Below, piece by piece: positions 1 to 6,415 of a stretch of DNA of 7,731 bases. The number at the start of each line of letters is the position of its first letter. The first letter of the stretch is position 1. The stretch spans positions 1 to 7,731 of the forward strand of contig CBDUVQ010000043.1 in the NCBI GenBank assembly GCA_965370715.1. Reading direction: 5' to 3'. Under the pieces are notes generated by a model, which did no database searches, had not been told where the DNA came from, and worked only from the letters and a program-made list of their open reading frames with translations. A program made the translations under genes and the position numbers. This DNA is from JAFCBV01 sp965370715. Its GTDB lineage: Archaea; EX4484-52; B79-G9.

Positions 1-1
1 A

Positions 2-211
2 ATTGCAAATTTCATGGGTGAGAAAGGAACGCGCACTGCCGCTATTGTAGGAGATGCCGAGGTCAAAATTGAAAAAGAATATCTGACCATAAGTGGTTCT
101 GACAAGGAAGAGGTTTCCCAGAGCGCGGCAAACATTGAGCAGGCATGCAGAAAAAAGAAAAAGGACTTGCGCGTTTTTCATGACGGTATTTACATTTGTT
201 CAAAAGGTTAG
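2..211 (+). CDS. rpl6: Large-subunit ribosomal protein uL6 (L6), C-terminal fragment
   Basis: This is the last 69 codons of uL6; the 5' part lies outside the window and the frame is open to the left edge (I-A-N-F before MGEK). uL6 sits on the large subunit near the factor-binding region. The visible piece matches the second half of the second L6 domain: a NF-x-GEK turn, then TAAIVGDAEVKI, YLTISGSDKEEV, and the conserved ending SAANIEQACR followed by DLRVFHDGIYI. Archaeal L6 proteins typically end this way, a few residues after the DGIYI strand. The internal ATG at 14 is not a plausible start because conserved L6 sequence continues upstream of it. The stop at 209-211 lies directly before the eL32 gene, as expected in the archaeal spc operon. 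Confidence 0.95.
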   Translation: MANFMGEKGTRTAAIVGDAEVKIEKEYLTISGSDKEEVSQSAANIEQACRKKKKDLRVFHDGIYICSKG

Positions 212-217
212 ATGATT

Positions 218-691
218 ATGGCAGAAGACACAAAAAAAAGCCTTGAGGCAAGGAAGATTATAAAAGAGAAGAAACCTGACTTTCCACGCACCGATGCAAA
301 CAAAATAAAGAGGCTCTCGCGAAGCGGATGGAGGCGCGCAAAAGGGCGCGATAACAAAATTCGCCGAAGACTGAGAGGTGCAAGACCCTCACCAAGCTTT
401 GGTTCGCCGAAAGCTGTTCGGGGAATGCATCCAAGAGGCATGTTTGAAGCCATAGTATTTAATCTCAAGGATCTTGCGGATGTTGGGAAAGAAGTGGTTG
501 TTCGGATTGCAGCGACAGTTGGCAACAGAAAAAAAATCATGGTTGTTCTAGAGTCAAAAAAACTGGGACTGCATGTTTTGAACCCACGAATCCTGATAAA
601 GAAGCCGAAAGAGGAAAAGAAGAAAGACAAAAAATCTACAGAGAAAGACGGTGGTAAAAAAAGCGCTGAAGTAAAAGACAAAAAAAACTGA
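218..691 (+). CDS. rpl32e: Large-subunit ribosomal protein eL32 (L32e)
   Basis: Predicted 157-residue archaeal/eukaryotic-type large-subunit protein. The core contains the L32e pattern: PDFPRTDANKIKRL, then SGWRRAKGRDNKIRRRLRG (Trp plus basic run), a PSPSFGSPKAVRGMHPRG stretch, and an alternating C-terminal domain ending LHVLNPRIL. After the core come about 30 residues made mostly of Lys, Glu, Asp and Ser, which look disordered and make this protein longer than the roughly 130 residues usual in archaea. Two ATGs are possible, at 212 and 218. I chose 218 (MAEDTKKS) because a GGTTAGAT ribosome-binding-like sequence at 206-213 is too close to 212. The gene follows uL6 with no real gap and is followed immediately by a small zinc-ribbon gene, an unusual neighbour. 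Confidence 0.95.
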   Translation: MAEDTKKSLEARKIIKEKKPDFPRTDANKIKRLSRSGWRRAKGRDNKIRRRLRGARPSPSFGSPKAVRGMHPRGMFEAIVFNLKDLADVGKEVVVRIAATVGNRKKIMVVLESKKLGLHVLNPRILIKKPKEEKKKDKKSTEKDGGKKSAEVKDKKN

Positions 692-697
692 GGTGGT
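690..697 (+). promoter_or_regulatory. Ribosome binding site deciding the TTG start of the zinc-ribbon gene
   Basis: GAGGTGGT complements the archaeal 16S 3' end (core GGAGGTGAT). It overlaps the eL32 stop codon (689-691) and lies 3-5 bases before TTG 701. This favours the TTG over the downstream ATG and suggests coupled translation of the two genes. Confidence 0.6.
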
Positions 698-700
698 ATT

Positions 701-883
701 TTGCTAAGTGTGGCTAATTTCATGAATGTCGGCAAAAAACAGTGTCCGCGTTGCGGGCGAGTCGGAAACGAACGAAAGGAGCAGGGAATAAACTTTTTTG
801 AGTGCCCTATATGCCACACAGAATACACCCCTGAACTCATATTGTCTATTGGCGATGGCGAGTTCGAATTTGAGAACAACTAA
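701..883 (+). CDS. Small four-cysteine zinc-ribbon protein of unknown function
   Basis: I do not recognise this as a known ribosomal protein. It encodes 60 residues with two knuckles, Cys15-Pro-Arg-Cys18-Gly and Cys35-Pro-Ile-Cys38, separated by 16 residues, which is a typical zinc-ribbon spacing. The C-terminal end is acidic (GDGEFEFENN). The start is a TTG at 701, chosen because a strong GAGGTGG ribosome binding site at 690-696 lies 4 bases upstream. A GTG (710) and an ATG (722) in the same frame lack such a site; starting at 722 would give 53 residues. It sits between eL32 and eL19, 9 bases after the former and 29 before the latter, so it is almost certainly co-transcribed with them. A role with ribosomes, RNA or transcription is an inference from the neighbourhood and the zinc-ribbon fold only. 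Confidence 0.78.
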   Translation: MLSVANFMNVGKKQCPRCGRVGNERKEQGINFFECPICHTEYTPELILSIGDGEFEFENN

Positions 884-912
884 CAAAGCAAGATTATACT
901 TATGGTGACAAG

Positions 913-1362
913 ATGAATTTGAGAAACAAGCGCCGCATGGCATCAGAAATACTCGGTGTCGGATCCGGGCGTGTAAAGATAGACCCGATGAAGGGCTCTG
1001 ATGTGGCAGCAGCCATAACAAAGGATGATGTCAGGAAGCTGATTTCAGGCGGTACAATAGTTGCGCTGCCTTCAAGAGGAATCAGCACTGCGCGCTCAAA
1101 GATTAAGCTTGCACAGAAAAAGAAGGGTCGAAGCAAAGGCCAAGGAAGGCGCCGTGGGACCAAGAACACGCGCGAGCCAAAAAAAGAGGCATGGATGAAG
1201 ACAATTCGTGCCATAAGAAAATTTTTGAGTGAGTATAAGGAGAAAAAGAAAATTACAATCCCCGAATACCGCAAGCTATACCGCACTGCTGACGGCGGCA
1301 GTTTCAAGAGCATTGCATACTTAAAGCAGTACATAAGCAAGATGAAGGAAAAAACAAAGTGA
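913..1362 (+). CDS. rpl19e: Large-subunit ribosomal protein eL19 (L19e)
   Basis: A 149-residue protein, the usual archaeal length for eL19, an rRNA-binding large-subunit protein with long basic helices. Diagnostic pieces are NLRNKRRMASEILGVG at the N-terminus, the RVKIDP turn, the DDVRKLISGG region, a strongly basic middle (KKKGRSKGQGRRRG), the near-invariant PKKEAWMKTIRAIRKFL helix, and the C-terminal YRKLYRTADGG...SIAYLKQYI. ATG 913 is preceded by a perfect GGTGA at 904-908, four bases upstream. It belongs to the same plus-strand operon. Its stop codon TGA forms part of the ribosome binding site of the next gene, uL18. Confidence 0.97.
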   Translation: MNLRNKRRMASEILGVGSGRVKIDPMKGSDVAAAITKDDVRKLISGGTIVALPSRGISTARSKIKLAQKKKGRSKGQGRRRGTKNTREPKKEAWMKTIRAIRKFLSEYKEKKKITIPEYRKLYRTADGGSFKSIAYLKQYISKMKEKTK

Positions 1363-1363
1363 T
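1359..1363 (+). promoter_or_regulatory. uL18 ribosome binding site overlapping the eL19 stop codon
   Basis: GTGAT at 1359-1363 contains the eL19 stop TGA (1360-1362) and lies 5 bases before the uL18 ATG at 1369. The overlap implies that a ribosome terminating on eL19 is already positioned to start uL18. Confidence 0.55.
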
Positions 1364-1368
1364 ATATT

Positions 1369-1863
1369 ATGAAATCAAGGCATGTGGCAACATTTAGAAG
1401 AAGAAAAGAAGGAAAAACAGACTATAAGAAGCGCCTCAAGCTTCTTTCGTCAGGAAAGCCGAGGCTTGTTGTTCGGGTGACTGGCAAAAATGTAATTGTT
1501 CAAATCATAGAGTATGTTCTTGAAGGTGACAAGACTCAGGTAAGTGCAGTGAGCAGTGAGCTTAAGGCGTTTGGCTGGAGTGCTTATACGAAAAACATAC
1601 CTTCTGCTTATCTTACAGGTCTTCTGTGCGCAAAGAGAGCGGCAAAAAAGAAGATATCCTCAGTGATTCTTGACATAGGGCTGCACACACCTGCCAAGGG
1701 CTCGCGTGTGTTTGCCGTACTTGCAGGTGCAGTGGATGGCGGGCTTGAGATACCTCATGAAAAAAATGTCTTGCCTGTTGAGTCCAGGCTCAATGGAAGC
1801 CATATAGATGAAAAGATAAAATCTGCCTTTGAAAAAACCAAGGCAAAAATAAATAGCAAGTGA
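1369..1863 (+). CDS. rpl18: Large-subunit ribosomal protein uL18 (L18, eukaryotic L5 type)
   Basis: A 164-residue 5S rRNA-binding protein of the central protuberance. The N-terminal FRRRKEGKTDYKKRLKLL and GKPRLVVR blocks, the VQIIEY strand, FGWSAYTKNIPSAYLTGLL, SVILDIGLHTPAKGSRVFA and DGGLEIPHEKNVLP are the conserved landmarks of archaeal L18 in the right order. It is somewhat shorter than the approximately 190 residues common in archaea, the difference lying at the C-terminus after the GSHIDEKIK segment. ATG 1369 has a GTGAT site five bases upstream. The gene is six bases from eL19 and about ten from uS5, in the canonical archaeal order L19e-L18-S5. Confidence 0.97.
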   Translation: MKSRHVATFRRRKEGKTDYKKRLKLLSSGKPRLVVRVTGKNVIVQIIEYVLEGDKTQVSAVSSELKAFGWSAYTKNIPSAYLTGLLCAKRAAKKKISSVILDIGLHTPAKGSRVFAVLAGAVDGGLEIPHEKNVLPVESRLNGSHIDEKIKSAFEKTKAKINSK

Positions 1864-1873
1864 GTTGATTATT

Positions 1874-3028
1874 ATGGGCGAAACAAAATCAAACTGGATA
1901 CCGAAGACAGGGCTTGGAAGAAAAGTCATGAACGGGGAAATAACCTCTATTGACGAAATATTTGATGAAGGCCTCATCATAAGGGAGCCTGAAATCGTTG
2001 ATGTGCTTGTTCCTGAACTTGAGACATTCCTTATTAGGACCGGGGGAATGCCGGGCAAGGGTGGCGGAAAAAGCAGGACATCTGTTCGGGTAACAACGCG
2101 CATGCACAAGTCAGGGCGCAGAAGAACGCTTCATGCTTTAGTCATTGCAGGAAACTGCAATGGCCTTTTAGGAATGGGATATGCAACAGGAGAAGATGCC
2201 CAACGGGCAATCCACAAGGCTGAAAGACAGGCAAAACTCCATGTAATTCCGATACGCAGGGGATGCGGTTCCTGGGAGTGCGGCTGCGGTGGCAATCACT
2301 CGCTTCCTTTTAAGGTAAAGGGCCGTTCAGGATCAATAAATGTAGAGCTGCTTCCGGCACCGCTTGGCCTTGGCCTTTGCGTTGCTCACGAAATGAAAAA
2401 GCTTATGCAGTTTGCAGGAATAACAGATGTCTGGGCGCGCTCATTCGGGAACACAGGCTCAAGGCTTAATTTTGCAAGGGCAACCTTCGAGGCACTGAAA
2501 TCAGTAAACAAGATGAGGATGCCTGCAGGAGCGCAGGAATCAGAAGAGAGTGCGCAGGAATCGGAAACTGTAAAACCAAAAGAGCCAGAGGCAAAGAAAG
2601 AGGAAAAACCAAAGGAAGAACCTGTAAAAGAGGACGCAAAGCCCAAAGATGAGAAAAAGGAAACCGAGTCAGCGAAACCAGAAGAAAAGGCTGAAAAGAA
2701 ACCAAAAGAACTGGAAGCCAAAAAAGAGGAAAAACCCGTAAAGGAAGAAAAAGTTCCTGAAAAGGCTGATGAAGAACCGATAAAGGCTGAAACGAAACCA
2801 AAAGAGCCGGAAGCCAAAAAAGAGGAAAATGTTCTTGTGAAAAAAGAAAAGCCAGTGGAAAAAACAGAAAAATCCGATGAAAAACCAGTAAAAGAAATGC
2901 CTGAGAAAAAGGCCGAACTGAAAAAAGAAGAAAACAAAACAGAAAAGAAAGTAGTATTAGTAGATGAAAAAAAGGAGCCAGACACTGGCAAAGACGGTGA
3001 GGAAGTTGAAAGCAAGCCAAAAGAATGA
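1874..3028 (+). CDS. rps5: Small-subunit ribosomal protein uS5 (S5) with a long Lys/Glu/Pro tail
   Basis: The predicted product is 384 residues. Roughly the first 220 are an ordinary archaeal uS5 (decoding accuracy, mRNA entry): WIPKTGLGRKV, the double-stranded-RNA-binding S5 domain with VIAGNCNGLLGMGYATGED, the archaeal/eukaryotic signature IPIRRGCGSWECGCGG, then LLPAPLGLGLC and WARSFGNTGSRLNFA. The remaining approximately 160 residues are almost entirely Lys, Glu, Pro, Ala, Asp and Val and contain three copies of KPKE(P/L)EAKKEE; no fold is visible. Archaeal S5 is usually about 210-240 residues, so the tail is the oddity. The frame also has a TTG at 1865. I prefer ATG 1874 because TGAT at 1866-1869 is well spaced from it and the start MGETK is natural. 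The 3' end overlaps the uL30 start by 23 bases. Confidence 0.95.
   Translation: MGETKSNWIPKTGLGRKVMNGEITSIDEIFDEGLIIREPEIVDVLVPELETFLIRTGGMPGKGGGKSRTSVRVTTRMHKSGRRRTLHALVIAGNCNGLLGMGYATGEDAQRAIHKAERQAKLHVIPIRRGCGSWECGCGGNHSLPFKVKGRSGSINVELLPAPLGLGLCVAHEMKKLMQFAGITDVWARSFGNTGSRLNFARATFEALKSVNKMRMPAGAQESEESAQESETVKPKEPEAKKEEKPKEEPVKEDAKPKDEKKETESAKPEEKAEKKPKELEAKKEEKPVKEEKVPEKADEEPIKAETKPKEPEAKKEENVLVKKEKPVEKTEKSDEKPVKEMPEKKAELKKEENKTEKKVVLVDEKKEPDTGKDGEEVESKPKE
2573..2833 (+). repeat. Three imperfect KPKE(P/L)EAKKEE coding repeats in the uS5 tail
   Basis: Near-identical 39-base segments begin at 2573, 2699 and 2795, each encoding K-P-K-E-(P/L)-E-A-K-K-E-E. They are separated by diverged Lys/Glu/Pro sequence. 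The coding strand through 2570-3025 is very purine-rich. The pattern suggests growth of the tail by internal duplication. Confidence 0.75.
2996..3002 (+). promoter_or_regulatory. uL30 ribosome binding site inside the uS5 gene
   Basis: GGTGAGG at 2996-3002 lies within the last codons of uS5 (Asp-Gly-Glu-Glu). Its GGTGA core ends five bases before a TTG at 3006 in the uL30 frame. No other start in that frame downstream precedes the conserved YYAVVRVRG block, so this site decides the start. Confidence 0.65.
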
Positions 3029-3392
3029 TGTCAAAGCACCAGAGACGTACTATGCTGTAGTGCGTGTTCGGGGAACTCCTGACGTAAGGAAAGAAATCAG
3101 GGAAAGCCTTTCACTTATAGGACTGAAAAGGCCGCATCACTGTATTATTGTTCCAAAAACACCCTCTTATGACGGCATGATTAAGAAAATCAAAGACTAT
3201 GTTACCTGGGGGGAAGTAAGCAAGGAGTTTGCAGATAAGCTGCTTAAAAATGCAGAGACTGATAAGCTTGTCAGGCTTCATCCGCCTAAAAAAGGGCATG
3301 GAAGAAAAGGCGTAAAACTCGCATTTAAGCAGGGTGGCTCACTTGGTTATAGAGGAGAGAAAATCTCTGAATTGATTGAACGGATGATGTAA
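3006..3392 (+). CDS. rpl30: Large-subunit ribosomal protein uL30 (L30)
   Basis: Predicted 128 residues. uL30 is a small alpha/beta protein of the large subunit. The archaeal long form is recognised from YYAVVRVRGTPDVRKEIRESL, LKRPHHCIIVPKTPSYDGMI, KIKDYVTWGEV, then LHPPKKGHGRKGVKLAF and the terminal GYRGEKISELIERMM. The start is taken as TTG 3006, inside uS5, because of the GGTGAGG site just upstream. An ATG at 2964 in the same frame would overlap uS5 by 65 bases and has no ribosome binding site. The protein is a little shorter than the roughly 150 residues common in archaea. It overlaps uS5 by 23 bases in another frame, the tightest junction in the operon, which suggests translational coupling. 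Confidence 0.93.
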   Translation: MKASQKNDVKAPETYYAVVRVRGTPDVRKEIRESLSLIGLKRPHHCIIVPKTPSYDGMIKKIKDYVTWGEVSKEFADKLLKNAETDKLVRLHPPKKGHGRKGVKLAFKQGGSLGYRGEKISELIERMM

Positions 3393-3409
3393 TCGGAGTA
3401 TGATTGTAT

Positions 3410-3928
3410 ATGGTTGTCAGAACAAAAGGCAAATCAAACAAAAGGCGCGCAAGCAGGACGCATGGCTGGGGCAGCCCTAAAAAGCACAGAGGCTCCGGGA
3501 GCCGCGGCGGCGTTGGAAATGCAGGCCGTGGCAAAAAAGGCCAGCAGATGATGACACTTATGCATAATATTGGATTTAAGCTTGGAAAATCAGGGTTTGT
3601 CAAGCCACCAAGCACTGTTTTCGTTGACAGGACAATAAATATTGGCCTGCTTGACAGCAACATCCAAAAACTCCTGAACGAGAAGATTGCAAAGAAGGCA
3701 AAGGATGCAGTTGAGATAAATGTTTCCTCTATTGGCTGCACAAAGGTTCTTGGCTCAGGAAAAGTCACAGCAAAGCTTATTGTTTTAGCAAAAAAATTCT
3801 CTTCGAGCGCCAAGGCAAAAATAGAGGCTGCCGGCGGTGAGGCAAAACTTATTGAAGATGATGTTGGTGAAGCAGATAAGAAAACAGCAAACAACAGTAA
3901 TCGGACAGAGAACCAACCGCGTTCTTAA
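3410..3928 (+). CDS. rpl15: Large-subunit ribosomal protein uL15 (L15, eukaryotic L27a/L28 type)
   Basis: Predicted 172 residues. The N-terminus is strongly diagnostic of archaeal uL15: MVVRTKGKSNKRRASRTHGWG, then SPKKHRGSGSRGGVGNAGRG, the Gly/Arg/Lys-rich extension that threads into rRNA. After it come the globular domain with NIGLLDSNIQKLL, VEINVSSIGCTKVLGSGKV and the terminal KIEAAGGEAKLIE strand-turn. A short polar, probably disordered tail follows (DKKTANNSNRTENQPRS). ATG 3410 gives the expected MVVR start; TGAT at 3401-3404 is five bases upstream. An in-frame TTG at 3404 would add only Met-Tyr and is less likely. It lies between uL30 (17-base gap) and secY (33-base gap), the conserved order. 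Confidence 0.95.
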   Translation: MVVRTKGKSNKRRASRTHGWGSPKKHRGSGSRGGVGNAGRGKKGQQMMTLMHNIGFKLGKSGFVKPPSTVFVDRTINIGLLDSNIQKLLNEKIAKKAKDAVEINVSSIGCTKVLGSGKVTAKLIVLAKKFSSSAKAKIEAAGGEAKLIEDDVGEADKKTANNSNRTENQPRS

Positions 3929-3961
3929 TATTTGTCTGCGTAATTAGAAGGATCGAGTTTT

Positions 3962-5353
3962 ATGAATTATGAAGCGCTTGTGCAAAAACTGCCTGGTGTT
4001 GCATCTCCTGTAAAGCGCCAGACATTCAATGAGAAATTAAAATGGACAGGAATAGTTCTTGGAATATTTTTCCTTCTTTCAGAGACATTTCTTTTGAGAA
4101 TAAACCCTGCAACACTTGAGTCATTCAAGCAGCTTGCAACCCTGATGGGGGCAAGTTTCGGGACTATTGTGACTCTTGGTATTGGTCCTATAGTCTCGGC
4201 AAGCATTATACTTCAGCTTCTTGTGGGAGCAAAAATCATAAATTGGGATCTTTCAAGCCAGCATGGGCGCGTCATGTTTCAGGGAACGCAAAAGATTCTT
4301 GCTTACTTTTTTGCGCTTCTGGAAGCAGTAGCATATGTTGCATTCGGGGCGATAGCACCTGATGTCGCTGCTACAGGTGTAATGCTATTTGTCATACTAC
4401 AGATTGCAATCGGTGGATGGCTCGTCATACTTCTTGATGAGGTTGTATCAAAATGGGGCTTTGGCTCTGGAGTATCACTTTTCATAGCTGCCGGAATAAG
4501 CAAGCAGTTGTTCATACAGGGATTTAGCATACTTCGCTCTGAAACAGGGCAGTTTGTAGGGGCTATTCCGGCACTTATAGATAATGTTTTAGCAGGTAAT
4601 ATGGGCCTAAACCTTTTCACAAGTTATGGTATTCCAATAATTTCCACACTAGCAGTGTTTGCTATTGTTATATATGCGCAGGCAATGCGTGTTGAAATAC
4701 CTCTTGCATTCGGTGCATTCAGGGGATTCGGCAGGAAGTGGCCCCTCAAATTCATTTACACAAATGTTCTTCCGGTTATACTTACTGCGGCGCTTCTCAT
4801 AAACCTTCAGGTCTGGGGACGGCTGCTTGCAAGTTCCACCCCGGCGAATCCCTCTCTTGAGTGTGGCATAATAGGGTGCTTTGTTGATGGGCAGCCATCG
4901 AGCGGCCTCATACACCTTTTGACACCGCCACGGCAATTCATAATAGATTTGGTTCAGGGAACCTTGATAGGTGACGAGCTGTTGAGAGTCATAGTTTATA
5001 CTACATTCATGGTTGTCGGAAGCGCGATATTTTCCATATTCTGGATGAATACAGCTGGCATGGACTCAAAAAGCGTTGCAAAGCAGATACAGGGAGCAGG
5101 CATGCAGATTCCCGGATTCAGGCGCGACCCGCGTGTGATAGAGCGAGTGCTTGAGCGGTACATTCCTGCGCTTGCAGTTCTTGGAGGCGCATTTGTCGGG
5201 TTTTTGTCCGCGCTCGCGGACTTCACAGGCGCGCTTGTAAGCGGCACAGGGCTTTTGCTTACAGTCATGATTACATACCAGTTATATGAGGAGCTTGCAA
5301 CAAAGCATATGGAGGATATGCATCCATTGCTTAGGCAGTTCATGGCTAAATAG
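3962..5353 (+). CDS. secY: Preprotein translocase channel subunit SecY (Sec61 alpha homologue)
   Basis: A 463-residue polytopic membrane protein forming the protein-conducting channel for secretion and membrane insertion, with SecE and Sec61 beta (not in this window). About ten hydrophobic segments are visible (roughly residues 27-46, 70-92, 110-130, 135-158, 170-186, 222-240, 265-284, 342-362, 401-420, 425-442). SecY landmarks include GIGPIVSASIILQLL in segment 2, LDEVVSKWGFGSGVSLFIAAGI, the cytosolic loop around FRGFGRKWPLKFIY, and QIPGFRRDPRVIERVLERYIP before segment 9. It is longer than the approximately 430-440 residues of well-studied archaeal SecY. The outer loop between segments 7 and 8 is extended and holds Cys301 and Cys306. 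ATG 3962 follows an AGAAGGAT sequence. It follows uL15 as in other archaea, but no adenylate kinase gene follows it. Confidence 0.96.
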   Translation: MNYEALVQKLPGVASPVKRQTFNEKLKWTGIVLGIFFLLSETFLLRINPATLESFKQLATLMGASFGTIVTLGIGPIVSASIILQLLVGAKIINWDLSSQHGRVMFQGTQKILAYFFALLEAVAYVAFGAIAPDVAATGVMLFVILQIAIGGWLVILLDEVVSKWGFGSGVSLFIAAGISKQLFIQGFSILRSETGQFVGAIPALIDNVLAGNMGLNLFTSYGIPIISTLAVFAIVIYAQAMRVEIPLAFGAFRGFGRKWPLKFIYTNVLPVILTAALLINLQVWGRLLASSTPANPSLECGIIGCFVDGQPSSGLIHLLTPPRQFIIDLVQGTLIGDELLRVIVYTTFMVVGSAIFSIFWMNTAGMDSKSVAKQIQGAGMQIPGFRRDPRVIERVLERYIPALAVLGGAFVGFLSALADFTGALVSGTGLLLTVMITYQLYEELATKHMEDMHPLLRQFMAK

Positions 5354-5400
5354 TCACCACCCCTCATAGTAGCGAGTAGACAATAAAAGAGGAAAGAAAT

Positions 5401-6111
5401 ATGCAGACAGCATACGCGATAATGGATATGGCACTTGCGCCCGCAGTGTCAGCAGGGCCTTTGTATGTCGTAGCCCTTGCGGCAGTGATAGTTTCGCTCC
5501 TGTTTACAGGAATCTATGTTTTGTTTGTCAACAAAAGAAAGGCAAACCACATAAAGACAGAGCTAAAGGAAACAAAAAAGAAAATGGATAATGCAAAAAA
5601 GAAAAAAGACGAAAAACAGATGAAGTCTTTAATGGGGCAGATGCTTAAGATTCAGCACCAACAGATGATGCTGTCCATCAAGCCAATGCTTGTTTCCCTG
5701 CTTTTTGTCGGCGTTATTTTTTCGTGGCTTTCCTTCATGTATGGCGATGTTTCTGTGCCTGTTGTTGATGGTGTGGGTGAGTTCAAGCACAGTGACTTTA
5801 CAAATACTATCGGTCTTGCCGGAACCGGCAGCGAAATGATGGTTTCCTTTACAGACGGGGTGCCAAGTACAAATATCGAGCAAAATGTGGAACTTGACGG
5901 ACAGGTATGGGAACTTGAGTACAAGGAAGACATAAGAGGGCGCATACAGAAGATTACAGGCGCAAAGAAAACAGAGGGAATTGTATTTAAAAACATAGAG
6001 GCAAAGTTCAATGTGCCCTTCAGTGAGAAGAAAGTCAGCTGGTTGTGGCTATACATCCTGATTTCATTTCCTGTGACAATGGTTTCAAGAAAGGTACTCG
6101 GTGTTGATTAA
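5401..6111 (+). CDS. Oxa1/YidC/EMC3-like membrane insertase, DUF106 family, with an extra domain
   Basis: A 236-residue membrane protein of the archaeal DUF106 group, related to Oxa1/YidC, EMC3 and TMCO1, thought to help insert membrane proteins beside SecYEG. Three membrane segments are visible (about 20-42, 94-114, 212-230). Between the first two is a highly charged Lys/Glu coiled-coil stretch (about 44-92, with ELKETKKKMDNAKKKKDEKQ), as in the family, and the end SWLWLYILISFP...SRKVLGVD is also typical. The odd part is about residues 115-205 between segments 2 and 3, where the usual short loop is replaced by a soluble stretch. By the expected topology this would be extracytoplasmic. ATG 5401 follows an AGAGGAAAG sequence. 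It lies 47 bases after secY and 21 before eL34, the conserved neighbourhood. Confidence 0.87.
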   Translation: MQTAYAIMDMALAPAVSAGPLYVVALAAVIVSLLFTGIYVLFVNKRKANHIKTELKETKKKMDNAKKKKDEKQMKSLMGQMLKIQHQQMMLSIKPMLVSLLFVGVIFSWLSFMYGDVSVPVVDGVGEFKHSDFTNTIGLAGTGSEMMVSFTDGVPSTNIEQNVELDGQVWELEYKEDIRGRIQKITGAKKTEGIVFKNIEAKFNVPFSEKKVSWLWLYILISFPVTMVSRKVLGVD

Positions 6112-6132
6112 TAATTCATGAGGTGTTGATAT

Positions 6133-6402
6133 ATGGTTAGGCCAAGTTTGAGAACAAGGGCAATAAAGAAGAAAAGGTTAACTCTTCCTGGTGGAGAAAA
6201 GACCACACATTACAGGAAAAAGCATGTTTCAAAAGCGCACTGCTCAGAGTGCGGAAGCGAGCTTGCAGGGGTTCCTGCAAAGCGGGTAGCAGAGGTCAAG
6301 AAAATCCCGAAGACTTCAAGGCGCCCTGAGAGAGCATACGGAGGAACGCTCTGCCACGCATGTGTTGACAAGAAAATGAGGCAGAAAGCACGGGATATGT
6401 AA
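6133..6402 (+). CDS. rpl34e: Large-subunit ribosomal protein eL34 (L34e)
   Basis: An 89-residue archaeal/eukaryotic-type large-subunit protein, normal length. It opens MVRPSLRTRAIKKKRLTLPGG and continues THYRKKHVSKAHCSECGSEL, the standard L34e pattern. Two Cys pairs, Cys37-x2-Cys40 and Cys74-x2-Cys77, should bind zinc. The RPERAYGGTLCHACV segment around the second pair is conserved. ATG 6133 is preceded by GAGGTG (6120-6125). In many euryarchaea a cytidylate kinase gene follows eL34; here eL14 follows directly after 13 bases. Confidence 0.96.
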   Translation: MVRPSLRTRAIKKKRLTLPGGEKTTHYRKKHVSKAHCSECGSELAGVPAKRVAEVKKIPKTSRRPERAYGGTLCHACVDKKMRQKARDM

Positions 6403-6405
6403 AAA

Positions 6406-6411
6406 GGTGAT
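6406..6411 (+). promoter_or_regulatory. Ribosome binding site of eL14
   Basis: GGTGAT, a perfect core complement to the archaeal 16S 3' end, sits four bases before ATG 6416. It excludes an alternative in-frame GTG at 6407, which lies inside this site. Confidence 0.6.
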
Positions 6412-6415
6412 ATTA

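Noticed and set aside
208..879. Long minus-strand open frame opposite eL32 and the zinc-ribbon gene
   Set aside because: It is antisense to a clearly recognisable ribosomal protein, has Phe/Ser-rich low-complexity sequence and no family motif; a shadow frame.
2964..3005. ATG 2964 as an upstream start for uL30
   Set aside because: It has no ribosome binding site, would overlap uS5 by 65 bases and adds residues that do not resemble uL30; TTG 3006 has a strong site.
2386..3020. Two long minus-strand open frames opposite the uS5 tail
   Set aside because: Their Ser/Phe or Leu/Pro-rich composition is the direct antisense of Lys/Glu codons; no independent evidence for a gene.
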